Source: Cristatella mucedo (lineage: Eukaryota; Bryozoa; Phylactolaemata; Cristatellidae). Taken from it: a DNA stretch of 64,000 nucleotides. The stretch covers positions 102,501 through 166,500 of the forward strand of contig WPIO01000046.1 in assembly GCA_009760855.2 (NCBI GenBank), written 5' to 3'. The position numbers and the translations under genes are program-made. The notes under the pieces are model-generated. The model saw only the letters and a list, made by a program, of their open reading frames with translations, searched no databases and had not been told where the DNA came from. Positions 13,501 to 24,468 of this stretch are shown one piece after another (the first letter of the stretch is position 1; every line of letters starts with the position of its first letter).

Positions 13501-15289
13501 CCCCTGGTTAGAAATGTGCACTGAATCGTGATCATGTAGGAAACGCAAAACACTCCTGAAAAATTAAGTTAGTAACTGTGAAAGTACGCGTGCTGTTGCT
13601 GTAGGGTGCAAGGAAGGTTAGTGAGTCGGTTGCAGAGAAGGCCGGATAGAACTAAGTTCGGTGGGTATACATTGCAAGCCGATATTGTGTTGACATAGTG
13701 ACATCAGTCAGAGGAGAGTATCGATGGCGAAAATAAGGTTGCCACCAGTGAGCGAACCCTAATGTCCCCATGTGTTGTAAGGGCTCCCTGGAAGATCGAC
13801 AGTCATTTACTTCGACATTCGGACACCTCCAACATAGCAGCAAACCGGCAGTGCAAAGACAAGCGGAAGAATGGCCACGGCTTGTCTTCTGATTGTCAAT
13901 CGTGTGCCTCCAATAAAGTGACCCAAAGCTAGACGATAGCGGCAAGCGAGCAGTAAGGCAGTTGGGAACCGTGCCATGAAGTTCTGCTCCGAGCTAGCGC
14001 CAAATGTCCGGCACCATACACGGCCACAATCAGGGATTCAGCTTTGCTAAAGCCATAAAAATTAGCAACAACAAAACTCTTGCACGAATGCTTTTTAATG
14101 GATTTTGAGAGAATGGGAGGCAAGGAAAATATTTGACCATCAGAGAGTTCAATGGAGGTTGCGAGAATAAAGAACAATGCATTTACTTAAACACTTTCAC
14201 AACGTCAGTTCGCAGACGATCGCAAAGGTGCCAGCATCTAGTCGATATTCTAGTGCACCACTTACCATGTTTTTGGGATTTCGCATTGCCTCCGCCAGAG
14301 CAGGATGGCTGTAGCCTAAAAATTTAGAGTCAGCTCTCACAACACATCAAGATGACTCACGACGAGGTCGCAACCTTCGGCAGCGAGAGTAATCAGCAGT
14401 CAGCAGAGACAGTTCAGTCACCATAGCCTTGCGGTGGCAAACTCGACTATCGGAATTGGCTGCATCCTGCCATTGCACTGTTGGTATCCGAAGATACGCC
14501 AGCGTCTTCTCTAATCCATTAATTAATACACTAATCTAACTCTCAATGCATTCAATATCTTCTCACTCGACCTCTGCTTCACTAAGAGAGTCAGCTCGAT
14601 CCGTTTAGCAAGTAAATCTCCCAGTGCTCTGAAATTCACCCTCCCCTCGTAAATGCCGACTTACCTACAAGCCAGCAGTAAAAATACGCCAAAAAAAAGG
14701 TGAGAGCAAATGGATCATCTAGCTTGTGGACCATACGCACCTATTTAAATTCGGCATTTCTGACGGAAATGGGGAAGAGGCCAAAGGGAAACTAGGATGC
14801 AGCAGCAGGTATGTGCCAGCAGCTTTGACCGTGCAGGGGAGGGGGAACGGGTGGGTGATGGGGCATCTAGTTGTCGACTGCTTACCGAGGGGTACTGACG
14901 ACACCTGGGTGTAGACATCTAACAGCACATTGCCATCGACGTCAGCAATGTAGTTGCCAATGCTGCTCTCGTAGTCAGCAAAGAAGGCTACAGCTTCGCT
15001 GTGCTGCAAATCAAATGAGCGATTGCTCAAAAGCGGTCCCCCATCCAGACGGCAGCAAGAAACTCCTAAATCTCGCAGCAAGAGCTGCCGGCGTCAAGCC
15101 GGCGTGCTCCAGCAGTGCTGATATTCGCTGCTGCCGCCGCTACCTGAATGGCGCCGAGCTGCTTTCTTAGCAAAAGCGACTTGGGGCCTGGGATGGCCGT
15201 TCGGACAGACGGTCCCGTCGGCTCAAGTGGCACCAGCGTCTTCTCGGTCGTGTACTTAGCCCTCGCCGCGTGCTGCCATCTTCGTAGGA
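4445..15289 (-). CDS. ABAT: ABAT: 4-aminobutyrate aminotransferase, mitochondrial (12 coding exons joined)
   Basis: Transfers the amino group of GABA to 2-oxoglutarate, giving succinate semialdehyde and glutamate; a PLP enzyme of the mitochondrial matrix in the GABA shunt. Twelve exons with GT/AG borders and matching phases give about 481 residues; the human enzyme has 500. Visible landmarks, counted from the first visible residue: an Arg-rich start ([11 protein letters not shown]) fitting a mitochondrial presequence; CGAC at about 145-148, the C-x-x-C that holds the [2Fe-2S] cluster in the mammalian dimer; GAFHGR-like [44 protein letters not shown] with the PLP lysine at about 339/340; FNTWLGDP; and [14 protein letters not shown] near the C-terminus. 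No frameshift or internal stop was seen, so the gene looks functional. The first exon with the start Met was not identified and must lie above 15289. The last intron (9314-4564) is by far the longest and contains LINE and SINE remnants. Confidence 0.95.
5965..7440 (-). mobile_element. Decayed non-LTR retrotransposon (APE endonuclease plus start of RT), in the ABAT last intron
   Basis: Across several frames the minus strand shows LLLNARSLK near 7420, then LLTEAWM near 7340 (both typical of the N-terminal part of the APE endonuclease). DLVIAKDV and SDHCSISF near 6870-6960 mark the endonuclease end, a spacer follows, and [15 protein letters not shown] near 6060-6080 begins the reverse transcriptase. 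The element is broken by frameshifts and ends before the RT catalytic core. It belongs to the CR1/L2-type group and has the same orientation as ABAT. Confidence 0.75.
7790..7902 (+). mobile_element. SINE family 2, in the ABAT last intron
   Basis: Shares ggttaaggtgcttac with the 63-kb copy and ends gagattaagttctctcagag, then cgctatacgaatgaat. The A box has one mismatch. Confidence 0.65.
7903..9314. other. ABAT last intron, 5' part: nothing recognised
   Basis: Holds an AT-rich (aaatatt)n-like stretch at about 8227-8268 and small ORFs without family resemblance. Confidence 0.5.
9315..9426 (-). CDS. ABAT: ABAT coding exon
   Basis: Acceptor ctacag, donor gtgagc, ends in phase 1. Encodes [20 protein letters not shown] and continues to GLKQK; R-G-x-G-x-F is the conserved stretch in this part of the enzyme. 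Confidence 0.9.
10026..10172 (-). CDS. ABAT: ABAT coding exon
   Basis: 49 codons, phase 0; acceptor ttcgtag, donor gtacgt. Encodes [20 protein letters not shown] and on to [11 protein letters not shown], matching the [10 protein letters not shown] segment of ABAT. Confidence 0.94.
10367..10534 (-). CDS. ABAT: ABAT coding exon with PLP lysine
   Basis: 56 codons, phase 0; acceptor ctgcag, donor gtaggc. Encodes [26 protein letters not shown] and [17 protein letters not shown]. The VDEVQ aspartate contacts the PLP pyridine nitrogen and the KK pair holds the Schiff-base lysine in this family. Confidence 0.95.
10726..10863 (-). CDS. ABAT: ABAT coding exon
   Basis: 46 codons, phase 0; acceptor tggtag, donor gtaggc. 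Encodes [19 protein letters not shown] followed by [26 protein letters not shown] is a hallmark of class-III aminotransferases of the GABA-T group. Confidence 0.94.
11480..11565 (+). mobile_element. SINE family 2, diverged, in an ABAT intron
   Basis: Contains ggttgaggtgctcgcc and the end ctcttaggacgctatacaaa; the middle is shortened. Confidence 0.5.
11845..12002 (-). mobile_element. SINE family 1, in an ABAT intron
   Basis: Carries the gacagaagagcctttacagc stretch and a mutated B box (ggattcagacc). Full-length but older than the 22- and 60-kb copies. Confidence 0.75.
12286..12434 (-). CDS. ABAT: ABAT coding exon
   Basis: Acceptor tttgcag, donor gtagg. Encodes [20 protein letters not shown] and onward to [13 protein letters not shown], closely matching the AIHKIDIP..F.WP.APFP.LKYPL segment of the family. 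Confidence 0.94.
12807..12933 (-). CDS. ABAT: ABAT coding exon
   Basis: Acceptor ttatag, donor gtacgg, phase 0 to phase 1. Encodes [19 protein letters not shown] and then [20 protein letters not shown], matching NQAPG...SILSFMGAFHGRT of vertebrate ABAT. The upstream intron is only about 103 nt. Confidence 0.92.
13037..13129 (-). CDS. ABAT: ABAT coding exon with Fe-S cysteines
   Basis: 31 codons, phase 0 on both sides; acceptor tccag, donor gtgagt. Encodes VAPPG...[17 protein letters not shown]. The CGAC motif keeps both cysteines that ligate the [2Fe-2S] cluster in mammalian GABA transaminase. Confidence 0.94.
13222..13302 (-). CDS. ABAT: ABAT coding exon
   Basis: 27 codons, phase 0 on both sides; acceptor ttgtag, donor gtagg. 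Encodes [17 protein letters not shown] followed by [10 protein letters not shown], matching the NRPALG...LLS segment of ABAT. Confidence 0.92.
14266..14315 (-). CDS. ABAT: ABAT coding exon (50-nt microexon)
   Basis: Too short for an ORF scan. Acceptor tttttag, donor gtaagt. With the split codon it reads [17 protein letters not shown], equivalent to GYSHPALLKLIQQPQN of the mammalian enzyme. It fits exactly between the flanking exons in phase 1 to phase 0. Confidence 0.92.
14886..15003 (-). CDS. ABAT: ABAT coding exon
   Basis: Acceptor tttgcag, donor gtaag. Encodes [19 protein letters not shown] and onward through DVDGN to SSVPL, the strongly conserved entry to the aminotransferase fold. Ends in phase 1 on a G that completes the Gly codon with the next exon. 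Confidence 0.93.
15144..15289 (-). CDS. ABAT: ABAT coding exon (first recognised; N-terminal)
   Basis: Acceptor ttgcag before 15289, donor gtagcg after 15144; enters in phase 1 and leaves in phase 0. It encodes an Arg-rich leader followed by a segment ending [18 protein letters not shown], matching the VPGPRS...Q segment of vertebrate ABAT. It has no in-frame Met, so an upstream exon is required. Confidence 0.85.
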
Positions 15290-17288
15290 CTGCAAATGAA
15301 ATCCACAGTTGGCACTCTCACGCGAACCGCCCGCTGCTTAGGCAGAGTGCAACCGAAAATGGTTCCGATTTATGCGGCTAATTACATTGAGGAAAGATCG
15401 ATCGCATTTAAGAATGACCATGTTGCTAGATAGAGGCCATCCTCGCTTCGTTGACCCATGCTAGTCAGTCACGTCTACTCTTCGAAATCAGTAGGGTATA
15501 CAGTTTTTGCTCAAAGACACGAATCTGGATCTCGCTCAGACACCTCGGCCAACTGAGTAACAAGTTGCCTTTGTTATTGGGAACTCGATCGATGCGGTCG
15601 ATATTGAATGGCAACAAAAAACAAGCCGAGTTATACTTTTAACCAGACGCAAACCAGAAGAATTGTGCACTTTGCCACATAGCGCATCGGCACTGAAGCA
15701 TCATCTAAAGGAGCCGTTTATATTGAAGTCGTCGGATCATATATTTTTCCGAAATCCTTTTTAACGAATTCACCGTCGCACTGCGCCTAGTAGTCCCATA
15801 CGTAACTCTTTGGCTAGACGACATACTAACTACTGGGTAACCAGATTCGAATGCTTAAGCCTCGGCAGTCAGTCCTCATTGAGAGGCCAGAGTGGCAGAC
15901 AAGCACTACTTACACAGGCTGCCTCGTGTCGCACATCGGAAGATTGTCGACGCTATCATTTCTCATGCTTCCCTCGGCAAATTCTTAGGCGAGACTCAAG
16001 TGAGCGATGGGACTGCTGGGGCAATGCAGCACTATAAATACAGGTCCTGCTCGAGGCCCGCCCCTCGTGTTTACACCAATCCCATTGGCGCATTGATGGA
16101 CTGCTCCACTTAATATAAGCCTGAGGCCCCGAACGTGTTGCAACCAGCCGACCCCGACCTAACAGGCTGGGCCTGGGCCAAGTTTACCTAATCAGTATCT
16201 AGTGGGCATTCTTAGCAGCCTGCACCTGCACCTGCTAGCCATATGTGTGAGCCCCTACTGCAGTCCGCCTAACAAGAATCGCCATGCTTGAGCCTTGCAT
16301 GTGTCCCAGCATTTGGTATGCATGCACCAACCTGAGTTAAGCTTACCAGTACAAACAGGCACAACCCAATTGCACAATACGTAGCTAACGTGGACAAGAC
16401 CAAACAAACGATCTTATAGGCAAGCAGATGGCAAGGACTCAGCCCGATCCTTGACCTCAGTAAAACATGTATTTACAAGCTTTCGATTGCACTGCTTGGC
16501 ATATACAGACAGGTACTTACATAAATGCACACATATAAAAGTGATTCCCTGGTGCACACAGCAGTGCATAGGGTGTGCAGTACAATGCACCTTAACATTA
16601 AAACTGTGCGAAAATGCAGCCAACAATACTATATGCTACTAATACTTATGCATATGCACATGGACTAAAGACAATGATGGGCTTGGAAGGACAAGCCCAC
16701 GGCACAGCCTTGCTGCAAACACGTGAGCTCGCCAATGGATGGACAGGTGCCATTGCATGAACCCTATCTCAGCAGTCGCACGGGCTTCATCCAGGGGCCG
16801 GCAAGCCTGGATAGACAACACACGAGGCCGGCATCAAAAAAACGGTGGCTGTGATCCAATGACAACAACACAGCCACGACGACCGAGCCAAGGTTGCTTT
16901 GGGTCCCTCTCCCCGTTAGTTCATGATGTCACATGCAGGCCCTCAGCCAAGGCAGGCTCGCCATTAAGCCATTAACGCAGGTACACAGCCAAGGCAGGCA
17001 GTGCCATGACGGGAGATCAGGAGAAATCCGGGTAAATTAGCACCAGTTCCAGCAAGCAGCCTATACAGCTGCTGTCCATCTTTCGCTAATTCCTCTCGAG
17101 AAGGCCGCCTTGACTGGGATTACGCACTGCCTGCCGTCCTTGGCGTTAGGCATCTCACATCGATCGCACCTCTGCCGATCTGATCGGCATCAAAATGTTA
17201 CACTACGATGTCCAGACAAATCTCGAACTCCTGGCAGCAACTTTTTCTGATCTGGAGGCACGGTACAGCTGAGGCCCATTGTAAACAC
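15290..17288. other. ABAT 5' flank: first exon expected but not found
   Basis: The missing ABAT start exon (ending in phase 1 before a GT) should lie here or further up. I see no convincing candidate, CpG-rich promoter or TATA-type element. Confidence 0.5.
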
Positions 17289-17903
17289 CTAAAGAGTGGG
17301 TGAAGCACCAGCAGCCACAGAAGCCGGTGCTGTAACATCAGAAGCTGACAAATCAAAAGCTGCAGGACCGGAAGCTGCTGAGCAGGAGGCTGTAGCATCA
17401 GAAGCAGCAGCACCGGAGGCAGCACTGCCACAAGCTGAAGCACCAGCAGCAGCAGCAGGAGCTGTGGCAGATCCTGCTGGTGCTGGGCCGGTCCCTGAGT
17501 TACTGCCACTGCCCGATACGGCATGCGCTTGAGGAAGTTGCCTGCCTGCAGCTGCAGCAGCGGTGGCAGGTAATAGTGCTGGGGCGCCACCGGTGGCAGC
17601 TGCAGCAGTAGCAGTTAGATTCGTCGGCATTGCAACACCGCTGTGAGGGAGTGCCAGGCTCGCGTGGACAGCGTCCAGTGGAGCTTGGGCGTCCGGCTCG
17701 TCCAAATAGCGATCAATATAATCCCTACAGCGTTCGAGATCACGGCATGTCTGCCCGCTTTGTGGAGCACCATTGGGGAAGAGAGGCGAGACAACATTGG
17801 ACAACCCAAAAAACGTTTCTCGGTGCAGTATCTTCAGCACAAGTGCTTGCAGAGCCAGTGCAAAATACATGCATGGCAACACTGATAAAACGAGCGCGCA
17901 CAC
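17289..17903 (-). CDS. Uncharacterised ORF, Ala-rich C-terminal half
   Basis: An open frame of up to 204 codons, possibly a terminal exon. Residues from about 28 to 85 have ordinary composition, including RCRDYIDRYLDEP. The second half is a low-complexity Ala/Ser/Gly stretch encoded by GCN codons. The upstream start and any splice acceptor are unclear. I do not recognise a family. The Ala-rich half alone could arise from a trinucleotide-like tract kept open by chance, so coding status is uncertain. Confidence 0.3.
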   Translation of the reverse strand: MCALVLSVLPCMYFALALQALVLKILHRETFFGLSNVVSPLFPNGAPQSGQTCRDLERCRDYIDRYLDEPDAQAPLDAVHASLALPHSGVAMPTNLTATAAAATGGAPALLPATAAAAAGRQLPQAHAVSGSGSNSGTGPAPAGSATAPAAAAGASACGSAASGAAASDATASCSAASGPAAFDLSASDVTAPASVAAGASPTL

Positions 17904-19967
17904 ATACTAACACGAATACAGCTTCGCAGTAAGTTGGCACAAGCTCTTGCCAATTTTTGAAGAATTATTTACGACTACTATTGTTATTGTTATTATTAGC
18001 TTTGCATGCAATCAATCACAAGATCCTGCATTAGCACTTCAGAACAACGATCGATCTGGCTGACATTAGAAGCCACTCAACCACAATATCCTAGCAATGT
18101 GGTCAAGCTAGACCGAAAGGAGCATTAGTCCCAGATCAAGACAACAGCCACCCAAGGTAAAGGTCACATGGATAATGCAAAAAATAGCAGAAGGTTACGG
18201 TGCCGGCGGTCGCCGAGTGATGCATCACCCTCAGCCACATCACATGGGCACTCGACCAACGATGCTATCCTGCTATAAAATAAAGCACCAAAGCCATAAA
18301 GTCAACACGGCTCAAAATAGAAGCCGACAGCCTTGAGGCAGATGCAGCATTGTGCTCGACTACTACATCACGTCTACCCTTACCTCGTGCTCAAGATAAG
18401 ATTACAGTCATACAGCTTATTACCAGCCCCTTCAGGGGTTGGCCCCTTCATACGCATCACAAGCACAATAGATAAACCATGTGAGCACGACTTGGGGCTT
18501 GTTGTAGGCTGGTAAATGCACGTTCACACCGGCGGCCCCAGCGATCTGCATTAGTTAGTTACCAGCAAACCTGGTCACAAGTGAACCTAGTCACAGCAAG
18601 CAAACGCCTCAGTGCCAATGGAAACAAGCCACAGGCTAGGCTCGAATGAATAAAAGAATATACTAAAAGAATGCAAAGAAGACCGTAGAATAACACGCAG
18701 GATTTGGCCTCACTACCACCAGCTGCTGCCAACACCACCCGACCACCAACCCTCATGTTGATGCCTGCAGAGTCAAGATTACAACACAGGCACATGCATG
18801 CATGATACAACTGCACAAGGAAAGATTACCCTGAAGCACCATACAAGTGCAAAAATAGTAGAGCTCACTTTGGTCAAAACTGACTGCAACAAACACCGTG
18901 CAGATAGGACGGAAGCCGACGACAGCAGCTGAACAGCAAACCGAGAGCACAATAAAAAGGAGGGGGTTCAATAGGCGACAGGAGGGCCACAGCAGGACTG
19001 CAGCCACCCCCCCCCCCAAGTCGAGCAGCATGCCCTATCAGTCCCCTCTACGATTGGCCGACTAGGAAAGACTAAGGATTGGATTCCCTTTAAGAAAAGT
19101 TGTGGCTACCCACAAACACAAGGTCTAACAGCCTCGGCGTGTATTAAATTATCCGAGCCACCTGTGAGTGCTTTGCACAATAAACAATCAAGTAAGCAGT
19201 CCAACAAGGTTCGGCGCATGCAGTGTAATTTAACAAGCGTTCATTTGAAGCCCCGAGACTGCATGGCGCTGCGTTGAATGCCAATGAAGAGTGGTATCGA
19301 TAGTTCAATAGGTAGAGCACCTAGTTACCGGTAACACTAGCTTTACGTGATCGTTCCTCGTCACGAGGCGAAATTCTTCTCGGCAGCCCGTTTCTGACGC
19401 AGACATCCTTCGACCGCTCTGTATTTTGAAATTATTTTGATATCATCAAGACTATCCGTTTGCCTTTATGCTTCTGGCCCAATGGCATTTGAAATGTAAC
19501 TATGTGAACACAAGTAGACGGCTGTAAGGAGAGCATGGTCATGCATGCTCTGGCAGCTATCACCTCCCCGGATTCACGATGCTCAGTAAGCACGGCCGTA
19601 TTACTAGCTAGGCCAGCGGCAGCAGCCGACCAGGGGGCCATCGACTGCCAGCCAGGTCAGTGGGTACAGTTGAGGTGCACGCGACTGGCTTAGGTCTCTG
19701 CCCACTACGCGATGTACCGATCAGCACGGCATCGATCGGGCAATTAGGAAAATAAACAAAATGATCAAAAAAATCTGGAAAAATCTGCAGAGAAACTGAC
19801 TGCAGAAGCTTGTTCACATCGAGCTGGGAACGATTCTATGCCCTCTGACTTGCAGTCCAGTGCTATACCGATAGAGCCATCGGCCCAATCGAAAACACTA
19901 CCCTACAATTCCTCACAGGGCTGAGAGCCCTGGCTTTAAACGGTTTGCATTTTAATTGCCACGTCCG
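17904..19967. other. No recognisable gene
   Basis: Unique-looking sequence with a short poly-C run near 19008-19017 and only small ORFs lacking similarity to known families. Confidence 0.5.
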
Positions 19968-20060
19968 TTGAACATAGGCCTTCCCTGGTTGCAGCCGACT
20001 TCGGCAGGCCTGCTAAGCCAATAACAGTTTGCAAGCAGTGGTCTGCTAATCCATAAACAC
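19968..20060. repeat. Interspersed repeat D2, copy 1
   Basis: Shares gtccgttgaac, tcggcaggcctgct and aacagtttgcaagcag with 22760-22850 in the same orientation. Confidence 0.7.
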
Positions 20061-21432
20061 AAAATTCCTCCTGCCTCCAAGTCGACTGCCAGCTCACAGT
20101 GTGGGTATGTTTTAATCGCAATTAGGACCGAGCTGTAACTGTTACGACAGCTTCGGCTTGCGACTAAAGACCGAGTTTTTGCAGGAATGGGCAATTTGGC
20201 TTTTTAAAATAATCATGTTCCATACGCACAGTATTGCATGCATGCGTGCCCATCACGACCAGTAAATCATATGCATGAACAATACGTGGTTGTTCAGCTG
20301 GGAGTTGTCTACAGACACTGACAGCCAACGTGCAGATCGGTTCACAACCGGTAGCCAGCAGCAACAACCAGCTCCAGGGAACCAAGAAAAGGGGCGATAA
20401 GCATAGCTGAATAAAGAAGTCGGTCAAGGACGTATCTGGCAATGAAGAATGAGCAACGGGCAGCAGGCAAGGGCAAGCTATAGTCAGCCGCAGGACGAAA
20501 AAAGGTACCATTGCATAAGTGCCGCAGAGGTGACTCGCATTGAGGAACCGAATCTGGGAGCGGGCATCTGGGAGCGGCGGCGGCTCAAAATAGGCCTGGG
20601 CTACCAGGAGTCATTAAGCGAAAGAAAGGCAAAAGCTAGCGTATTGTCACGAGAGAGCCAGCTGGTGCACGGTGACGTACTTCCGCCCCGCCGCAGGGAT
20701 TCGGCCAGTCACGAAGGAGCTGCTGCTCAGCAGTGGGCATTGGCCTGTCCTCACAAGAGTCCTTAAGCTCGTCTGCGGTGGGTTCGATAGTGAGCTGCCG
20801 GAGCACCCGAAGCGAGCGGGTCACGTGACGAACAGCAGCGCACACTGACTTCCGGCGGCATGCAGACTTCCCATAGATAGGCTAGCTTTCTGGCCTTCGA
20901 CGAGCTCTAGCTGTATCGTCATTTTTAGTTTGCAAAAGCTGCCCAACGTCCACGCCAACTATCTTCAATAAAGGAGCTCAGTTTTTCCCACGTCCACTGC
21001 TTCTTACGATAGACCGAGCTGGCTGTCGTCGGTGCTAAAGTTACAATCGACTCGACACCGTGGGCCTGTCCAGACGAACAAGCCGACGCCAAGAGCTGGG
21101 CCGAAGCTTTCCCCCTCGCACCACACATACAAGAGAAAGGCAAGAGTGCGTGACGTGGATTCCCCCCCTGATCGCCGTCCTCCTAAGTGACACATGACGA
21201 ATGTAATTCGAGCCAAGCCGGTGATCGATCCGCCAAAAGTCCAACCGGATCCACCGTCCAAGGGGTTAGAGGCAACCCACGGCATCAATGCGTGTAAAGT
21301 AGACTTGTCGGGATTAGCCTGGGGCAGAGGCAAACGAAAGCGGTGGGCACGGAGGCTGCTACGATCACACGAAAGGCAGAAAAGCAGGGGGCGGCGATGG
21401 TGGCACGTCGTGGGAGTGGCAAGACAGGTGCC

Positions 21433-21745
21433 GGCAGTGAGTCAGCTACCTGTTGCTTGCCACTCCTTGGCTCTCTCGGAAATGAATAGGCAAAGTCCAC
21501 GGCCCATTCGACCAGAGGGGCACACTGGGGTCACACGGGGCAACCCTGGGCATCTACCGAAGCCGAATCGTCGGGTGGGCAAGGACGGCAAGCGAGACAA
21601 ACTCGTGGCAGCGGTGACGCAGCCGTCTCAGCAGCCGTCTCAGCAGCCGTCTCAGCAGCCGTCTCAGCAGCCGGTTGTCTGCCTCGCCTGCTCTTATCTA
21701 ATGCTCAACCTGCACTTGTTTCCTTCACTCGCCTGCAGTCGAAAT
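21433..21745. repeat. Duplicated segment D1, copy 1
   Basis: Shares blocks with 22000-22420: the ttgcttgccact region, aaatgaataggcaaagtcca and ctcaacctgcac. It contains the 12-bp tandem repeat where copy 2 has a SINE. Confidence 0.7.
21620..21674. repeat. 12-bp tandem repeat, 4.5 copies
   Basis: Unit cagccgtctcag, exact. It lies inside the repeat copy at 21433-21745 and is absent from the second copy. Confidence 0.9.
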
Positions 21746-21999
21746 GTGGGCGAGTCTTTGGCCCCCCACCCCCTTCCCCGAAGAGAAGCAACCAAGGATC
21801 GACTGGTGGGAGTGGCCCGGGGCAGTAGCGAGCACAGGCGACTGGCTTTGCCGCCAGCAAGCAGGCACGTGGGAACGAGGGAGCGGTCGCACTTTTGACT
21901 CAGGTAAGTGAGGGAGGCCGAGGCAGAGGATGCTGCTACTGGATGTCAGGAAAGGCACGTCGGGAGGGGGGGAGCTAGACGGAGACAGGTGCTGGTGAT

Positions 22000-22420
22000 A
22001 AGCTAGCTAAATGTTGCTTGCCACTTGTTTGCTCTCCCTCTCTCTGAAATGAATGGGCAAAGTCCACAGCCCATCTGACTAGAGTGCACGCAAGGGTCAG
22101 ACATTGCATCCACGACAGAGGAGCCAGAGAGCAAGCGAGACGAATTCCTGGGGCTCTTCCATTTCAGCAATCGGCTTGCCGTGATGGCACACTAGGTAAG
22201 GCGGTTGCTTTTCACGACTGCGGTCTCGAGGTCATGGGTTCGATTCCTGCCGTGGGCGATCCTTTATCGCTGCTGCAGAGAGTGGTGATAGTCGCAAAGG
22301 CTCTTCTGTTGCTATACAAAATATGCTGTTTAATCAGCATGTTATCAGCATATCTACAGCCAGTTATCTGCCTCACCTGCTCTTGGCTAAGGCTCAACCT
22401 GCACATTTCTGCAGCTCGAC
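22000..22420. repeat. Duplicated segment D1, copy 2 with SINE insertion
   Basis: Same block order as copy 1; the SINE at 22175-22350 sits between the two halves. Confidence 0.7.
22175..22350 (+). mobile_element. SINE family 1 (tRNA-derived), near-complete copy
   Basis: Has a perfect Pol III B box, ggttcgattcc, at 22237-22247 and an A-box-like tggcacactagg at about 22185-22196. It is followed by a tRNA-unrelated body and the shared end ctcttctgttgctatacaaa. Inserted into a duplicated repeat. Confidence 0.8.
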
Positions 22421-22759
22421 TATAGCAAGCTGCATGACAAAAAGCTAAGAGCGACATCGAGCCAAGACCACCTTTCTGCGGCCGGTCAGATGGCAAGCAC
22501 ACTTTTCACTGCTAGCAAGTCAGCCCTGCTCACGCACTGCACTCGTCTACTGCACCTCTCCAGCAGTCACTTGCTGCACGAAGCACTTTCGTTGCAGCCA
22601 TGGGCGGTGGCGCGATCGAGCCAAGAGGATCAGGCCTTGACCTTGCCAAAGACAGGCCTATTTGGGGAAAGCTGGGCAGGTGTGTTGGGCTGCCACGCCA
22701 GCATCCCACACTCACAGTCACCCTTGGGCCAGTCCGAAAAAAGGGGGCCAGGTCCGTTG

Positions 22760-22850
22760 AACGAACTCTTTCCTTGAATGCAGCCGACCTCGGCAGGCCT
22801 GCTGAGCCAGAAACAGTTTGCAAGCAGCGGTTTGCTAACTTGCCTGGACC
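22760..22850. repeat. Interspersed repeat D2, copy 2
   Basis: Second copy of the repeat at 19968-20060, differing at roughly one base in six. Confidence 0.7.
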
Positions 22851-23081
22851 CATAGACACCAAATTTCGCACAGCACCCGGAAAGCAGCATGGATAAGTAG
22901 CCTGCTGCCTAGCTATGGCTCTATTATATGCAAGACAGTGCAAAAAGTAGTATCGTCTCTAAGTGAGAGGGAAGCATCCCCAGCGACTGCTGCTAGCTCA
23001 TAACATCGAGCAAGGCTAGTGGCTACCCAGTCAAAAGCTGGCCACTTAAGAAAGATATGACATCGACAAAGCCTGCCAAAG

Positions 23082-23150
23082 TTATGATAATAATAATAAG
23101 ACACTTATACAGCACCCTCAGAGAATTAAATTCTCTCTCCCCTCTTTCTC
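23082..23150 (-). mobile_element. L2-like LINE tail, degraded
   Basis: (ATA)n, then cagcaccctcagagaattaa; followed directly by the (TC)n tract at 23184. Confidence 0.45.
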
Positions 23151-23181
23151 TCCCTCACCCTCTCCTTCCCTCTCTCCCTCC

Positions 23182-23183
<2 letters not shown>

Positions 23184-23247
<64 letters not shown>
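23184..23247. repeat. (TC)n microsatellite
   Basis: About 32 TC units, next to a degraded L2-like LINE tail. Confidence 0.95.
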
Positions 23248-23250
<3 letters not shown>

Positions 23251-23727
23251 TAAGCCCTTTACCTACATTGTAATGCAAGCATGTCAATATGGCTAATGAC
23301 AACATGTATCGTGCATACATCGCCTTTAGAAGAGTGGTGGCTAATTTTAGATTAATTTAATGTAAGCGTACATAGGCAGCAGCAGATACAGCAGATAGCC
23401 TCTGCTCGCTCAATTTCCATTTGCAGCCGAGAGACAGGGATAGAGAGAGAGAGAGAGAGAGAGAGAAAGGTAGAGAGGAGAGAAGAGGGAGTCACAGCCC
23501 AACAGCAAGGCTCGTCTCGACTACGAACTGTCCCCAGTGATTGATGGCTGACGATGGCTGATTCGACACTAGTTCGCACTCGAGACAAGTCGTGTCTCGA
23601 GTCCGAATGTTCACTGGTGCAGACGCAGCTATACAGACGAACACCAGCTATACAGGTGAACACGCGGTTCAGTTAACTATTGTTGGCAAACAGCCAGCAA
23701 GGTCATCTCCATAGGCACACCCGGCTT

Positions 23728-23800
23728 AGCAACCCATAGATAACATCTAAGCAACCCATAGATAACATCTAAGCAACCCATAGATAACATCTAAGCAACC
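23728..23800. repeat. 22-bp minisatellite, 3.3 copies
   Basis: Exact units at 23728-23749, 23750-23771 and 23772-23793, plus 7 bases of a fourth. Confidence 0.9.
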
Positions 23801-23845
23801 GTTGGCAGAAAAATTAGGGGCGATCCCCATTACCATCACCGCCCC

Positions 23846-24468
<623 letters not shown>

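Noticed and set aside
21194-21898. 234-codon plus-strand ORF with QPSQQPSQ repeats
   Set aside because: It spans the repeated segment D1 and its 12-bp tandem array; Arg-rich, low-complexity, with no family resemblance, so the open frame is probably fortuitous.
22237-22247. Perfect B boxes (22237, 60567) as evidence of genuine tRNA genes
   Set aside because: The flanking sequence does not fold into a cloverleaf and is shared by several copies with a non-tRNA tail, so these are SINEs.
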